In this document: piece after piece, positions 26,611 to 40,512 of the stretch
Position numbering within the stretch: the stretch's first letter is position 1
Layout of the letters: each line of letters begins with the position of its first letter
Assembly (NCBI GenBank): GCA_009792885.1
Contig: WMCF01000008.1
Location: forward strand, 20,573,578 to 20,637,577
Source: Eremophila alpestris peregrina
Taxonomy: Eukaryota; Chordata; Aves; Passeriformes; Alaudidae
Reading direction: 5' to 3'
DNA length: 64,000 nucleotides
Program-made: the position numbers and the translations under genes
Notes under the pieces: generated by a model
Seen by the model: only the letters and a program-made list of their open reading frames with translations
Databases searched by the model: none
Told to the model about the DNA's origin: nothing

Positions 26611-29350
26611 CTAATATTAGTAATAGATAAAACTTTAGGCCATTTAGGGCAAATCCTTATGTGCCTTTGCTTTTAAGAATTTTCTTATCTTCTTTTGAGA
26701 CCAAGATACAGTCTACACAGCATTTTGTCTTTATGTTTCTATATCAGGACTTTGGGTTTTAAGATGAAAAGAAAATACTAAAAGCAAAACAGAACAAAAA
26801 TCTTTCATTGATTGCTGTTGCTTGTCTTCCTTAAAAGTCAAGAGAAAAGAGCCAATAAAGCATATGGAGAAATTATTTCTGCAGCAACATCATTACAGAC
26901 CAATTGCTAAGAAATGAATTTATGTAAAACTGCTTTACAAGAGAAATTGTCCACCAATGAGAATTATTTCAGCTGATGAAAAGCAAGGAATAATAAAAAG
27001 ACACTGATTTATGAAATGATACAACATATGGAAGAACAATTTTTCTTTTAACATATTGTGGGCATTTCTGAATTTGCAGGTCACCTCAGTTTATCAATCA
27101 AGAACAAATCTATAGTGACACAAAGAGATGTAAGTGAGTAGGAAGAGTCATCTTGGAAAAACCAGTTACTTGAATAGAGTTTAACGGCCAATATCCTATA
27201 CTGAGGAAGGAACTGTTGGCTCCTTGAAATGATGCTAAGGTTGCAGGTAAGAGTCACTCAGAGCAGAAGATGGCAGAAAACAGAAAAGGAGTGAACTTCC
27301 AAATTACACCTAAGGGGGCAAGTGCCTGACTTGGGAGAAAAGCTATTTATTACCTTTAGCTGTTAACATGAATGGCTTAAAAATCATAACAAGTTCTAAA
27401 AAAACAAATAAAAATAATTCCTTAGGGAATCTAACATAGATTTAGATGAATCTTGATGCAAAACACAGGAATGTAATAATCCTTGCATTTCCCTATGACA
27501 ACCAAAAATTTGACAGTATTTCTCAAGAGACTTTTGCAGCAGGGGTGAAAGATATCACTGGTAATCAATATGACATGATTATTGTCTGGAGAAATATCAA
27601 CTAGTTAACAGTCTGGAAATAAAGCCCACATACTTAAAGTGTTTACTTGGGGATAACACAAAATAAAAACAAATATATAAAGCATATATACAAGCTGAAC
27701 AAGAACACCTGCTATCCTGGTACATGAGAGGTGTTCTGGAACATTTAAATGCCTTCACTGCAATATTTCCTTCATAATATTATATCATATCTATACTGCA
27801 GTAGCAAAGAAGTATTCACTGCCAGCCAGCTTGATTCAAATTAGGAATGCAGTAAGGCAAACTCATCTGAATTCCAAATAGTTTAAATTGATATATACAA
27901 GAGAAGGCAGGTTCTGTGTCTGTGTCACAAGACAGAAATCAAGAAAATAGATTCAGACCTTTCTCTACCACAGTTTTCCTCTGTAACCTTGAGGAAAGAG
28001 TTACAATCAAACTGTTAAAGAGCTGAAGAATATCAAATATAGTTTCTAGACAGGCCAAAATAAACAAAATCAGGGTTTTTTTTCCCAGACAGAATGCCAT
28101 TAAATCCATTGCTGCATGACCATGTGCATGCAAGAAGGTGACACTGGATTAAGAATTGACCAGGTGAATTCTGGTAAGAAGTATGTCACAAAGACTATGA
28201 AAACATGGAACTAAAAGTCTTTGACACTCAGACTGCTGCTATTTTGAACAGTATCCCATGGAAGATGCTACAGAATACTGACCCTGCTCTGACAGTCTGC
28301 TCTAAGTCATGGATGTATGTAGGATGTTAGACTGCATGGAACTTTGGCGTGGTAATTTTTGGTATTTGTACATGAATTTTTAACTTTCTGTCTTGGGAAG
28401 TGCTTTTACTATACATACTGCAAAACAAAATTCATCTGTTTGAAAAGCTGGGTAAATATTGACGTAGTTACTTCACAGTGAATATCATTTTGCCACAGTT
28501 TCATTGTTGGTACTGCAATTAATGTAAAGCTGGCTAATATATGCGTTAGTTGTTATTCAGGATAGAAACAGCTTTAGATATCTGCGATGTAGTTGCACAA
28601 ATGAATTATAGACTATAATGTTATAACACAAAATACATTTTGGGATGAGTTACAGAAGTTGTAACTCTTGGTGCAATCATAGCTGCCTCATATGAGCATA
28701 AATCACAACATAGTGAAGGGGATACTCTGCCACCTTGTGCCAAAGGGCTGGAGCAAAGATAGGGACAGTCAGTGTCAAAAAGCTCATGCAGTATAAAACA
28801 TATTGCCATAAAAACTCACTACTCTATCAGAGTTCCAAATCTCACTGGTTTTCAAAAATAAAATTCACCCAGGAATGTTGTCATATTACCATGATTTAAC
28901 AAGATATACTGAATTAGCTGGGCAATTTTTAATGTTTGTGCATTTAGTCTTAGCCAGTGGCAAATATAAGGTAATGTTGTTTAGCCTAGCCTGAAATTAT
29001 TGAAGTGCAAGCTAAGCTGATGAATGGTTACATGTTGAGCAGTAGTAACCTAATTGTGTGTCTGAGTTCCAGGTTCCCAACCCTGGTTAAGTCACTTTGG
29101 AAAATTGGATTTTGCCAGTCATTTATAACAAGATTATTCAAAGTATTTAGACATTTTGCTCTCATCAAAATCAGTGGGAGAGAGATGTCACAGTGCCTTT
29201 AAAAATCTTGTTTGGAAAGCCCTGTACTGCTGTGCAGAGAAAATAGAAAATTAAACCTGCACCTGTAAGTTGCTTTTGGACAATGACTGATTCCTGGGCA
29301 CAAGAACACAGTGATGACTAATTGAGGAGAGATAGACACAAAAGGCCTCC
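26611..29350. other. Unique AT-rich non-coding DNA
   Basis: No gene, RNA or repeat is recognised. A CAG-GTAAGA donor-like site at about 27246 lacks a convincing upstream exon. The frames present are all under 70 codons. Confidence 0.5.
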
Positions 29351-29355
29351 CCATG

Positions 29356-29935
29356 TGCTGGAGTATTTGCAAGAACGGGATGGGACTACTGGGAGACATT
29401 CCCAGAGCTTTATTGCTGTAACATCAGTCCCAATACAAGGTTTAAGACAATAAAAACATGGCAATAGCTCACGTCTTGCCAGAAGCAGCCAGCAGCCAAA
29501 GATTTCTTGGTTGCATGACATTTTAAAAGTTTTTCAACCAATAGCATATCGCTAAAGCTTAAAGACAACTGTTTTAGCCAATTACCAAAAGCAGACCTCC
29601 ACCTGTTCCAGACAATGCTTCTGTGTTATGCTTTGAATTAGCAATACACAATATTCCATTATTAAACCTAAAACTTTCTACTATCTTGTTAAGCATATTT
29701 TTCTGTAATCTTGATGTTTATCATGGCCAAGCCTGAGACTCACATTATTGTTTAATGTCCTTGCTTGTTGTATTTTTGTATCTTCTCTGCTTTTCAGACT
29801 TTGCAGCTGCAGCTAGCTCTAAATTCTCTGCTCTTTTTGTTTCTGAGGCCTGTTTTCTCATCTCCTAAAAGCCTTCTTACCCTAATTCCCACACCTATCC
29901 TCTCATACAGAACCTCAGAGCAGGATCAGGCCTCA
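29356..29935 (-). mobile_element. Solo LTR of an avian ERVL-like endogenous retrovirus
   Basis: On the minus strand the element starts TGAGGCCTGATCCTGCTC and ends in ...CTCCAGCA, giving TG...CA termini over about 580 bases. An AATAAA polyadenylation signal (complement TTTATT at 29409-29414) sits about 55 bases before the 3' end, as expected for the R-U5 part of an LTR. The body contains segments I recognise from avian solo LTRs (the TTGGTAATTGGCTAAAACAG and TATTGGGACTGATGTTACAG stretches). No internal gag, pol or env coding sequence lies on either side, so it is a solo LTR left by recombination. No clear target-site duplication is visible, so the termini may be off by a few bases. The family name is uncertain. 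Confidence 0.6.
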
Positions 29936-30602
29936 AATATATGTGTTAAGGTAAAGGCTGAGAAGCAGAGATTGAATTGCAATAGTAAGATAATGCTTAA
30001 TTTAGCCTTATTCTAAATAAAACTTTCATGGTTCTGAAGCACTTGAAAGTTAAAACATACCAATAATTATGTATGCTACCATATTTTTTCAAGGCAATTG
30101 TAGCCAGTTGGTTTCTTGGCATCATGGCAGGCATGAATAAAATAGGTATTTCCTGTATTTTGCATTTCAGTATTTAAGGAAAGTCCAAAGTCATGACAGA
30201 GCTGGGCTATGGCTTAGATGGTGACTGGAGAATTTGACAGTGTTTGGAAGACAGAAGGAGTCTCTGAGCTATTCCTGGACCTTAGAGGTCAAAGAGGAAA
30301 GCCACATCTCAGGGAAGGCTAGCTGGTGTCTGCAGCAAATAAAAGGTAAAATGAACAAATCCAAGAAATGCAACAGTGATGAAGATATTTCCCTCTGAAA
30401 TATGAAGAAAAAAGACATGAATTTTTAATGTCTTTAAGGTACTGACCTCTGTCATTGAAAATTATCCTTTACTTTTCTCAGTAGCTTAACTTAGAAGTGA
30501 GTGGGAGTTATACACCTGTTATATGTGAGAAAAGAGGGTGACCATAAAGCACCTCTCTTTAGAGGTACTTTTGAAATATTTTCTGAGATTTAAAGTGCAG
30601 CT

Positions 30603-30640
30603 CTACTTGTTCAAATGCTACAACCCTACTTGTTCAAATA
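30603..30640. repeat. Direct repeat of CTACTTGTTCAAAT
   Basis: The 14-mer CTACTTGTTCAAAT occurs at about 30603 and again at about 30627. The second copy leads directly into the left arm of the hairpin. Direct and inverted repeats side by side suggest a template-switch event. Confidence 0.75.
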
Positions 30641-30682
30641 CACTGGAGACATCTGCATGCTTGCAGATGTCTGCAGTGTATT
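30637..30682. repeat. 21-bp near-perfect inverted repeat (hairpin)
   Basis: The left arm (30637-30657, starting AATACACTGG) pairs with the right arm (30662-30682, ending CAGTGTATT) at 20 of 21 positions, with a 4-base loop (TGCT). The single mismatch is a G facing a G, where the arms read ACTGGAG and CTGCAGT. The stem is long and the loop very short. It is smaller than a typical microRNA precursor, so a microRNA role is not indicated. Confidence 0.85.
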
Positions 30683-32358
30683 CCCTCTATTAGCTACTTA
30701 ACAGCAATTGCATTGAAACAAGCCAATAAAGCTAAATATTGAAAAATGGGACTATTTAAGCTGTAAGTAAAGATGAATGTGCCAGAATTAGTCTCTCCCT
30801 CAAAATGCTATCCCTCCCAGTCTTTCAGAACAACCGAGAGACAAGTGGGGAACACTGGTTGAGCCTCACTCCAAAAGTGACAACCCTAGCTAGTGTTACT
30901 CAGCATCCCAAGATAAGACTTGAATTAACCCCAACATTTTTGAAATGTAAAGGACACATAAAAGGGTAAAAGACATTGCCATTTTTTATCTCCAGTGTTG
31001 TAGGTGCATGTGTTGCAGATTTGAGGAACTTCACATAGTAAAAATGTAATTCCTCCATGGTGGAATTAATTCCTATCTAGGATAAACTGAAAGAGTTGCA
31101 CATCTCAAAACACTCAACTAATGATACTAAAAAAATTATGAAATGTAAATGTTACAAAGCATTCAGAAATAAAGCTATGATCTAAAGGTGGTGTGCTATT
31201 CTTTTTCTCCCACAATATCTAAAAAATCTTGCAACCTGTGATGGAAACGTGCCCTTAATTATGCTATTCTTGAAAAGTGACTGATACAGAAATCATATTT
31301 AATCAGAAGAAAGACAATCTCAGAAACATTTAAAAGGAAATGAAAATATAAATGGTAAAGGACTTCCATTTTTACTCATCTATTTAACACTTAAAGTAGC
31401 AAATGAGGAGACAAACTCCCACTGATTTAGAGATCTTTTATCTGTTACAATGTTCCAAGGTTTAGAATAGCAATTCAGATATGGCCATAAAATAAATGCT
31501 TTTTGTCCTTTCTAATATCCTTATAGATGAGAATCCTTAGGTAAAGTGAACACTATAATGATTATATGCATGCAAAGTATCAATTTCCTTGTGTGAATGG
31601 AATTTCTAGCATGCATTAGTATGACATAGCAGGATATGTCATTGGATGCTTCTTGTAATAGGAACCACCACCTAATAGACAGAGTACAACATCTCAGTAA
31701 CTCAGATATTAATGTTCAGCAGTCACTATTGGGAAAAGATTTTCAGATTTTAGTTCCCTTTAAGATGCCTGGATGCACAATTCCTTGGAAAAAATCTGAT
31801 TGTTCCTAGCAGATGGCAAATTATTAGACTTACAATAAGCAGAAAATGGAAGGAAACTCCTCAAAGTACATCTTTTCACAACTGTATCATTACCTCGTGG
31901 TCCACTAACAATGATCCTAAGTGCTTCAATCATTATCACTGAGCAAAGCTGACTAGTGAGATGGCAAATAAAGATTTCAACTCTTTTATGGATTTGTAAA
32001 TTTTTTACTCTAATATCCTCAGTCTGGTTCTTGAAATTATCATGAAAAAAATATTCTTAGAGATATCTGCCATTGACTAAAATGCTGCTTGTCACTGGGG
32101 TTCAGTTGATGTTCTTAGCACAGCAGCTTATGAAACTCTTTGCTGCCAGGCAGAATTCCTTGGAATTCAGGATGCTCTGATAGCCTTAATTTCTCCAGCG
32201 CTCCTGTTGGTGCACAGAATAACTGTGGCTTTCCACTTTTCGTGCAACCAGCAATATTAAAAACTGTTAAGCATAAAGGGACTATAGATGTAGGGCTTCC
32301 ATTGGGTAAATGAAGATATTTAATCCTACTTTTCAATGTTCTATGCTTTTACACAGCG

Positions 32359-32440
32359 CTATCTATCTATCTATCTATCTAGTCTGTCTATCTATCTATC
32401 TACCCCTATCCATCCCTCCATCCATCCATCTATCCATCCT
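32359..32440. repeat. Compound (CTAT)n/(CCAT)n microsatellite
   Basis: A CTAT tetranucleotide run (32359-32380) is interrupted by AGTCTG, resumes at 32387-32402, and passes into CCAT-type units ending near 32440. The Ile-Tyr-Leu-Ser peptides in overlapping frames are repeat artefacts. It is likely to be length-variable. Confidence 0.95.
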
Positions 32441-35400
32441 TCAATTCTTCTGCTTCATTAAGAGGCAGATTGTAATATATTGTAATAATACTATGTTGGG
32501 AGTTGTGAAAAACCAAGCAGGTGTGGAAATGAATGTAAAATTTAATGTCACTGCATATTTCTGTGTAAGAATTTCTGCATAGGTATTTTTGCCTCTTTTA
32601 GAGGCAGTTGGGAGAAGTCTTCTCATTTCATGCTTCTAGAAATTGATGGACATTGCATGGCAAGAAGTGAACTTAGCTTGCTCTCTTCCTGCAATCTGCA
32701 ATACAGGCACAGTTTTGAGCTATGACATAAAATAAATATAATGTAATTTTAATTAAAAAAATAAAATGTAATTTTAAGAAACTATCACATCACAGCATTT
32801 TAGCTATCAATGAGTTTATGTTACATGATTTCTGAAAAGTTTCAAGGAATCCAAAACATTCTCATCATGCTTGTGTCTATTTGCACTAATTATGTAATTA
32901 TACCAATTGCACAAATAGAAGGCAAAAAATATTGACTGAAGTCAACAACTAATTACCAAAATAAAAAGAAACATGAACCCAAGCTGTGAGCAAAACGGAA
33001 AAGAAGTTAGGTCTTTATTCTTCAAGTATGTACAACAAACAAATACAATCTCTCTAGTCCTTTTCCCTTGCTGTCTTCTACCCAAAAATGGACTCCCCAC
33101 ACCCAGACACAATCTCAGGAAAAATTCTTTATAAGTCTCCCTAAGGCTTGTTCCATATAAGAAAGCTGAACTTGAAAAGATGCCGAAGTGTTGACCAAAA
33201 TAAGAGTTGAATCATATCCAGTAATAACCCTTAGTTAAATTACATGACTTCAATTTTGTTTTGCAAATATCTCAGCACAAAAATCCCTCCAGAGAAGCAT
33301 GGATATCTGTTACTGGGGTTTGCATCAGTGTAAGGCTGCACTCAATGACTGTGAGGATTTATTAGTTCAGCAGGGCCTGGAAGTTGCTCCTTCCAGGGTT
33401 TTTTTAGGCTCCATCTGCACCATGAATACATAAGAGTGTTGTCACTCTCCATGGGTGAAGCCTTACCCAATACCTTGGTTTTTGTACATCTTTGACAGTG
33501 TGTATGGGATGTTGTGTTTTAAGAATTCCATGTAAACATGCAGGTAAACATTTAAATAAGAAAAATGACTAATCAAATACTTCAGTTATACCATAATTCA
33601 TCATTCAACTATGGGTCAAATTTCCCACACAAAATCAACCTCACAAATATTTCACTGTATATAGGTAATGTAAGCCAATTTACAATCCCTTCCAATGTGT
33701 TTTCCTCCTGGTAGAACCTCTACCCATTTTTTGGTACCTAATGAACTTAGAACTTCTGCTTCTGTAAGAAAAAAAACCACTTTGTGTTCAGTAAGTCAGT
33801 GTTGCTGTGATGCATATATTTCAGCCTCATTACAAGTAAGATTTTGGCTTAATGTGTCCTATTTCAGGAATTATTTGTAGTGAGTTAAACATTCATTTTC
33901 CTCCCTTTTTCCACAATAAAGATTATTACTGAATTTGGGCTGATGTAGGGAAATGAAAATTGTTCTCTTCACTAAGTGATCTCTCTGCCTTGACAGCTTA
34001 CAAATTGTTCCAAAAAAATCGGTGATACTTGTTCAGGAGCATAGACAGAATCCCTGACGTCTCTGAACCCCTCATACAGAACACTGTTTTTCATGCCAGT
34101 TTAAGACAGTGACTCTCTTGCCTCGTTTTCTCAGCTGTATATGCAACACAGGGCACAAACAGACCACTTGTAAGCTACACTGTCCATAAGAGTTTAAAGG
34201 AAAAAACTACAATTCATGGTGACATATGATTTATCTATTCCAAATTACTTTTAGTTCCAATTTTCTTTTCCTAAGGAATTTCATGCATGCATGTGTCGTG
34301 ACAGAGAGTCCTTAAAATACAGATTCATACTTTCTTCTATCTTTTATCTGTACTAAGAAAAATTAACATACTCTTAAGGACACATATTGTTAAATTTTAA
34401 AAGAGTTGTGGTAGTTTTAATTAGGGCATTTAATGGCATTTGCTAGCAATGTTTAACTGTAATTGACAACTTGTCAACATGATCTACCATTTCCTATTTT
34501 CAAATGACTGTGGGAGAAAGGAGTGAAAATACCACTAAATGAAACTGCTAAAGGACTTGCCATTAGTTAATGCAGGTAAAGAAACCACTCTAATGAACAA
34601 CCAGATTTTCAGGGGTCCTTTGAGTTCATTTTTGCAAATTGTATTTTTAGGAAGGCAGAATTGATTTCTAAACTCCAGGGTTTGCATGAGGGTCTTATTC
34701 TGTCTTTTCTGTGAAATATTGAAGCATATTTAAATTAAATCTTGAAAGCATTGCAATTTTGTCTAATGATTTGCATTTGACTAATGATCTAATTTTTGCA
34801 GTAGAAACAACAATTGCAATGTACATAAACCACTTCTAAAATCTCTTACCATTATTATTTGATTTTTACTGGAACACTTGGATATTTTAACTAACCCGAG
34901 TGATTGATTTTTTTGTATCTTTTTTTTTTTTTTGACATCTGTTGCCTGCATTCATTTAGGAAATGTTCTTTCCTCTGCTTTCTGTGAAGTCCACTGAGGG
35001 AAAGCAGATTATCAAAGGTAGGAAATTCAAAAGAGAGGGAGTGGAACTATAAATTCAGCAATTAAGGAAAGATCATTATCAAGTGTTTATTACAACAGCT
35101 GAAGATGAATTAAATTGTCTAGCAATTTTAAAGGGTTATAAACCAATGGTGACATCCTCATTGGTCAGAAAACTATCAAAGTCAAGACAGATGATTATAC
35201 TAGGATAGATAATATAAACATAATAAAAAAATGGGGAATAGCTGAGTTCAAACGATCAGAGACAGATGAACTGGATAATGTCTTAGGTAACTCCTCCTGC
35301 AGAATAAAAAAATCAAGTTTGATGGTCATTATAAAAAATAATTAAATTAACTAATTTGAAGCATATAGTTTTGGAATAAACAAAATACTTTATCTATGCA

Positions 35401-38400
35401 TGAAGAGATGAACTCCACTTGAAAATATCAAGAATTTTTACTGGGATTTTAAGTGGTTGCTAAAGGTCAAGGAATATATTTTCAATGACAAGAATAATGG
35501 ATGTCATAGTCCCTAACCAAAGAAACTTCTTAATTCGTGCTATAACACTAAGGCTCAGATTCACCCTATTTGCACTAAATTAAAAACATATCTTCTATGT
35601 ATTTTCTGTTTCTAGCCAAGGAAAGATGTAGGAATCCCTGACCATGACTATGATATCTGGGCTCCACTGTTTCTCAATGGGAAAAAAATCTAGATCCATG
35701 AACTTTTGTGCTTTGAAATATAATTTGACATAGCTATGCTTCAGTTGCCTGCCTACTTATAAAACCATAAGGTATTCTTATCCCTCATTTACAAGGAATA
35801 ACCATACACTTTAGAAATGGATTAAGGTAAAGCATATTAAGAGCTTGATGTCAAGTTTTTAAGCAATAGTTGCCTTAAGAGCCTCAAGAGACAAATTTAC
35901 TTTAATGCAAAGGTTTTATCAAGACCAAAAGCGATCTGATTGTGCAAATTACCATGCATCAGCTGATTTTGGAGAGCTGTCAACTCATATGGTCTCACCT
36001 CAGGACTCAGTCTGGCAAATTTCTTGACGTAAGTAATCACAAGCAGAATTTTAAGCACATGCTTGAATCCTTCTGAGACTCAATACAATTTGAAGTTCAA
36101 AGTTAAGCATATGCTTAAATATTTACTTGAATATGTATGAGCTGCTCAGCTGGGCCGTTCAGTGAACATGCCTCCCCTTAAAATTGTTTCCTAGAATATT
36201 TGCAGAATCCATTGGGGCCACAGATACAGCCAAGATTTTTTGTGGTTTTGTTTTGTTTTGGGTTTTTTTGTAGTTCAAATAAATGCTCATGAATAAGTTT
36301 TGCAGTATTTGCTTAGCATTTCTTAAGGGAATGATATCTGCCAACTGGCCTTGTCATCAATAAGGAAGTAACTAGATGCTAAATGTCAATATATATCTCT
36401 CTCTTCAGACTACACATGTCAATGAAATTGAAAAGTAAATTATTGAACATCTGGCTAGAACTATATTTTTAAGAAGTCTGCTTTAGTTCAAGTCAGAAAA
36501 CCAGACAATTTCTCCTCTCTACTAATACATCTGCTGTTTTTAACAGCTGCCTATTCCCTAAAACTTTGATTGAACTGGGAACTTAAGAGGGCATTTGAAG
36601 ATTCAGCTTAAGTGAAAAGAGTGGTTACAGGGCTACGAGTCACAGTCAAGAATGAGTGTTTCCATGGTTCAGCAGCTGCACAAGCTGATTGCAGTGCCCT
36701 GTGCGTGTGCTACAGAGATCAACTGACCTATGGAAGAGAAAGGAACCACAGTGCTACTTCAAACTTGCAGAAAACATAGGGCTGACAAAAATCCCTATAG
36801 GTTATTTTTATGAATTCCAAAGTCAAAACATCATTTAGTCCTTTGTTAACTATTTCTTTCTTGTTCAAATACTGTAAGGTAAGAGTGTATATAACACAGG
36901 ACTTAGTATGTCAATGTCATGTCTTTTACATCAGAAATTAGGTTGGGCTGGTGTTTGTGAAGTCTTTACTAGCAAGAACTTACACGGTGACAGTATGGAA
37001 AAATGTCAGATACTTAACAGGGTATGCACTTTCACTATTAGTGATTGCTGTACAGGAATCTGGTCATTCTTGATCTTATTATTCTGCCTAGAATATACTT
37101 ATTAATTATCCAAAACCCATTAAGGAACACTGTTCATCATGATATTTAAAATAAAATTATATGAAGGATATGATAAAGGTTAAGCTTCTTATGGTTGGTC
37201 TTGAAGTACAGCGACAATGGAGTATAAAGGTAAAAGATTTATGAGACTTACTGACGTGCACTCACAGTCATGTGAGTTATGATCTATCTGGAAAGTATAT
37301 TTGTGAGTAAACAGATCTGCTAATTAGAGCTAATTTTGTCAGATGACTGCCCAACAAGCACACTTCATTTAAACACTGATTCCATTGGGGAAGGTATTGC
37401 TGAGCACAGAAGATGGAAATTTTGAATAAACCTCAGAGTGGAAGGCAAACAACTGGTAAAGTGTGATGCATTCAACTTCTACATGGTTGAAAGCACAGAA
37501 CATATTAGAGACTTGACAGAAATTTAGGTGATAGAGAAAAACCTGGACAGATGGAAGCAGTGCTGGAAAAAGTGTGCTTGTTGATCTGTGGTGCATATAG
37601 GAAGAAATGAGTGATTTATAGCTTTTACATCCAAAAAAATAGTTTCTCATACTTTAGAACATAGGAACAGATATGTTCTGTTTGTCTACATTTAGATATA
37701 AATAAGTAAAGTGGGTACCCATATCACTCTTTTTGTGGATGAAGAAATACAAACTGTTCTGAAAATCCTGCTGTCTGCTATCATTGCAGGTGGGGAAAGA
37801 TCACTGCTGTAAAGCAGTGTGGTTGCCATCAGTGAGCAAACATCTATCCAATTAATATATGGGGCTTCCAAACCATGCTTGCTTATTGATGTCCAGGCTG
37901 GGAAATGCAACAAAGAGCCTGGAAGGCTGTTCAAAAATTGAAAGGAATGTTTACAGCCCTATGATTCAGATTCCTTTTCCTGAGAAAAAACAAGCCATTT
38001 TGAGGAGAGCAAAGCCATCAGCAAACACTTGAAATTTATTAAATACTTTTCTACAGCTTATTCCTCCACCTCAGTAATTGTAGTGGGTGCTGCTACAAAA
38101 GCATTTCAATGACAGCTGAAAGGAAAGGTGGCCTATGCAAATCTTACAGGGAAAGAAAGACCCCTGTGATATTCATATCTGGTGTGGTCCAGCACATGAA
38201 TCTTTGTGTGACTTCTTTCCACAATCATTGCTGATTGACATTCTGGCTATGGCACAAATGGAAGAACTCCCATTATCTTTAAGGAATAAGATTTCACCTT
38301 TTGCTTTTTACATTACATAACTGCAGAGCTTCATTGCTCCATCTTAGCCCTCTTTAAACCTACCTCCCGGGCATAGGAAGGAGAAAGTATATATCTTATA

Positions 38401-40510
38401 TTTTAAAGTAACACAAACTGGGGTTATTCTCTTTTTTAACATCCAGATAAAATCTTGTAACTTATTTTTACAGATTATTGATACAAATATCTGAAAATGG
38501 TCTCTTATGTTTCACTAAAGTGTCTTCAGACTTTTAAAAAACTTTCTATGCATTCTGTGATAGGATAGGATTTTTGATAGACTTCTAGGAAATTTTGTCT
38601 TGATTATAAATATTATTGTTATTTCACATCAAAATATTTCTCCTCTGCTCTGCTCTGCTCTGCTCTGCTCTCCTTTTTCCTTGTCTTTGATGTCTTCTTC
38701 TCCTTAAAAGCCTCCCCTCCCACAAAAAAATAACCTTAAAGCAACACTTTTCCACACTTTTAATGTCATAATTTATATTCCAGTCAAGAAAAATAGCACT
38801 TATTTGTCCATCTGCCAAGATCAAACACCTTTATTCATTTTAAATCAGACTGTCACAGGAAAATAAAGATGTCTTTTCTCAGGAGTATGGCAGGTAGATT
38901 GTGAAGCACTGACATACTGTATTGATCCTTCAACAGTACTAAGCAGAGAGAGAGAATTTTACTTGTTTTGAGATGAAATAGCAGAGCAAAATTAATAAAG
39001 GAGTCTCTTTTTTATCTGGAATAACATAATTAAAACTTATTGCATTATTTTATTAGTCTGCTTTTCCTTCTTTCTATTTGTCATTTTACCACTTGGAAAA
39101 TATTTTTAGGGCTATGTCAAAAACTTACATACAACTCAGAACTCACATGAAATCAGGTAGTTACCAGGAGTCTCTGGACAGTTGCAGTACTCAAAAAATT
39201 GATTTTGTCTGAATAAATGTCTAACCCAAAGCACCTTAGGGTGAATGGAATGTCAGTGATCTCTGTAGTACACAGGAACAGAATTTAGTTTTCTAACATT
39301 TCCACAGCTGTTTCATACTGTTGTTTGCCTGCTTTTTATTCTATCATCCAGTTCCATAAATATTTTTAAATAGAATACAATAAGTAAAAAAAAAACCCAA
39401 ACCAGCTACAGCTATGTGTGTTTATGGAGATCAATATAAAAAACTGCACTTGTAAAATTCCAGTAGCAGCAAAACAAGTTCTAAAATAGAATTGCATTTA
39501 GATATTGAGCTATGATTGATAAACATAATTAAAGATTAAACCTTTGCCACAGATATGCTCATTAAATAGGACATTTTTGTATTCTCTGCACTTATTTGTA
39601 AGGGGTTTACCCTATTTTGGCTATTTATATGATCAGTAGTGCTGCTTTATTTAATGTATTTTATTTTACATCCATTAAGCACTTTCATGAACTGTGTTCC
39701 ATATATAAATTAAATCCTGTGTAAATAATGCCTGAGGTGGTGAGATCTATTCCTCACATCAGACAACTAATGAGACACCCTGAGTGAAAGACTGCCATTA
39801 TCTTTCAGAAGAATTTGTATTGGGTTCTTTTCTTTTACAAATCATGTACTTAAAAAAAGAGAGAAATTATGATGTCTGATTTTACAGGAGCTGTTAACAG
39901 AACTGAAATAAAACATCTCCTACTGGTGTAATAATGAAACCACAATGTGATTATACAGCAGTTAAATGTATTTCAGTGTGTAACACACATCTGATAAATT
40001 ATTTGAAGATTAATAACCAAGTCTTCTTTATAACAGTGGTATGACAGAGATGAAACACTGAGCTCTAGAAGTGAAAGGGTATAATTCATTTACTTCTATG
40101 CTCTATACCTGCTAAATATCTAAAGGATTTGCAGAGTGAAGTGCAGAATGGTTCAAAGCCAAATAAATCTGTGAAGTATTCTTTAAACAAATTGGTATAT
40201 TATCCCCTAGAATTTGTACACAGATAATTACAGAAGGTACAATACAATACATCAGATTCGGTACAGATTGAGTTCTGAATCTTGTGAGATCTGCAGCTGG
40301 GTCAAAGTACAATAATTGTCTTTGGAAAAGGATTGCAGAACTATTATACTATAAAATAAAAATATTGCAAATTATACCATTATATAGTGTATCTTAGTAT
40401 ATGTAAAGCTCATGGTTTTGTCCCAAATGTACTGATCACATTTGTTTGTTCCCTTTTCCCTTCTTTTAAGTAGTTAGTGGAACCTAAATGGTGCAAATGT
40501 GTTTAAAATA
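32441..40510. other. Unique AT-rich non-coding DNA
   Basis: Eight kilobases with no recognised gene or transposon. The frames are all below about 95 codons and have no domain I know. The (CTCTG)n microsatellite at 38643 is listed separately. Confidence 0.5.
38643..38672. repeat. (CTCTG)5 pentanucleotide microsatellite
   Basis: Five exact CTCTG units plus a partial unit. In the minus-strand frame it reads as a short Arg-Ala-Glu-Gln-Ser run, which is an artefact. Confidence 0.95.
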
Positions 40511-40512
40511 TT

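Larger units (their letters stand above)
29940..32355. other. Unique AT-rich non-coding DNA with one strong hairpin
   Basis: No gene is recognised. The notable structure is the inverted repeat at 30637-30682, listed separately. Confidence 0.55.

Noticed and set aside
27180..27256. Possible exon ending at the CAG-GTAAGA donor near 27246
   Set aside because: No good upstream acceptor, and the frames have early stops.
30637..30682. MicroRNA precursor interpretation of the hairpin
   Set aside because: The total length is 46 bases and the loop only 4, which is too small for a typical Drosha/Dicer substrate.
32359..32440. CRISPR-like or satellite array
   Set aside because: It is a plain tetranucleotide microsatellite with no spacers.
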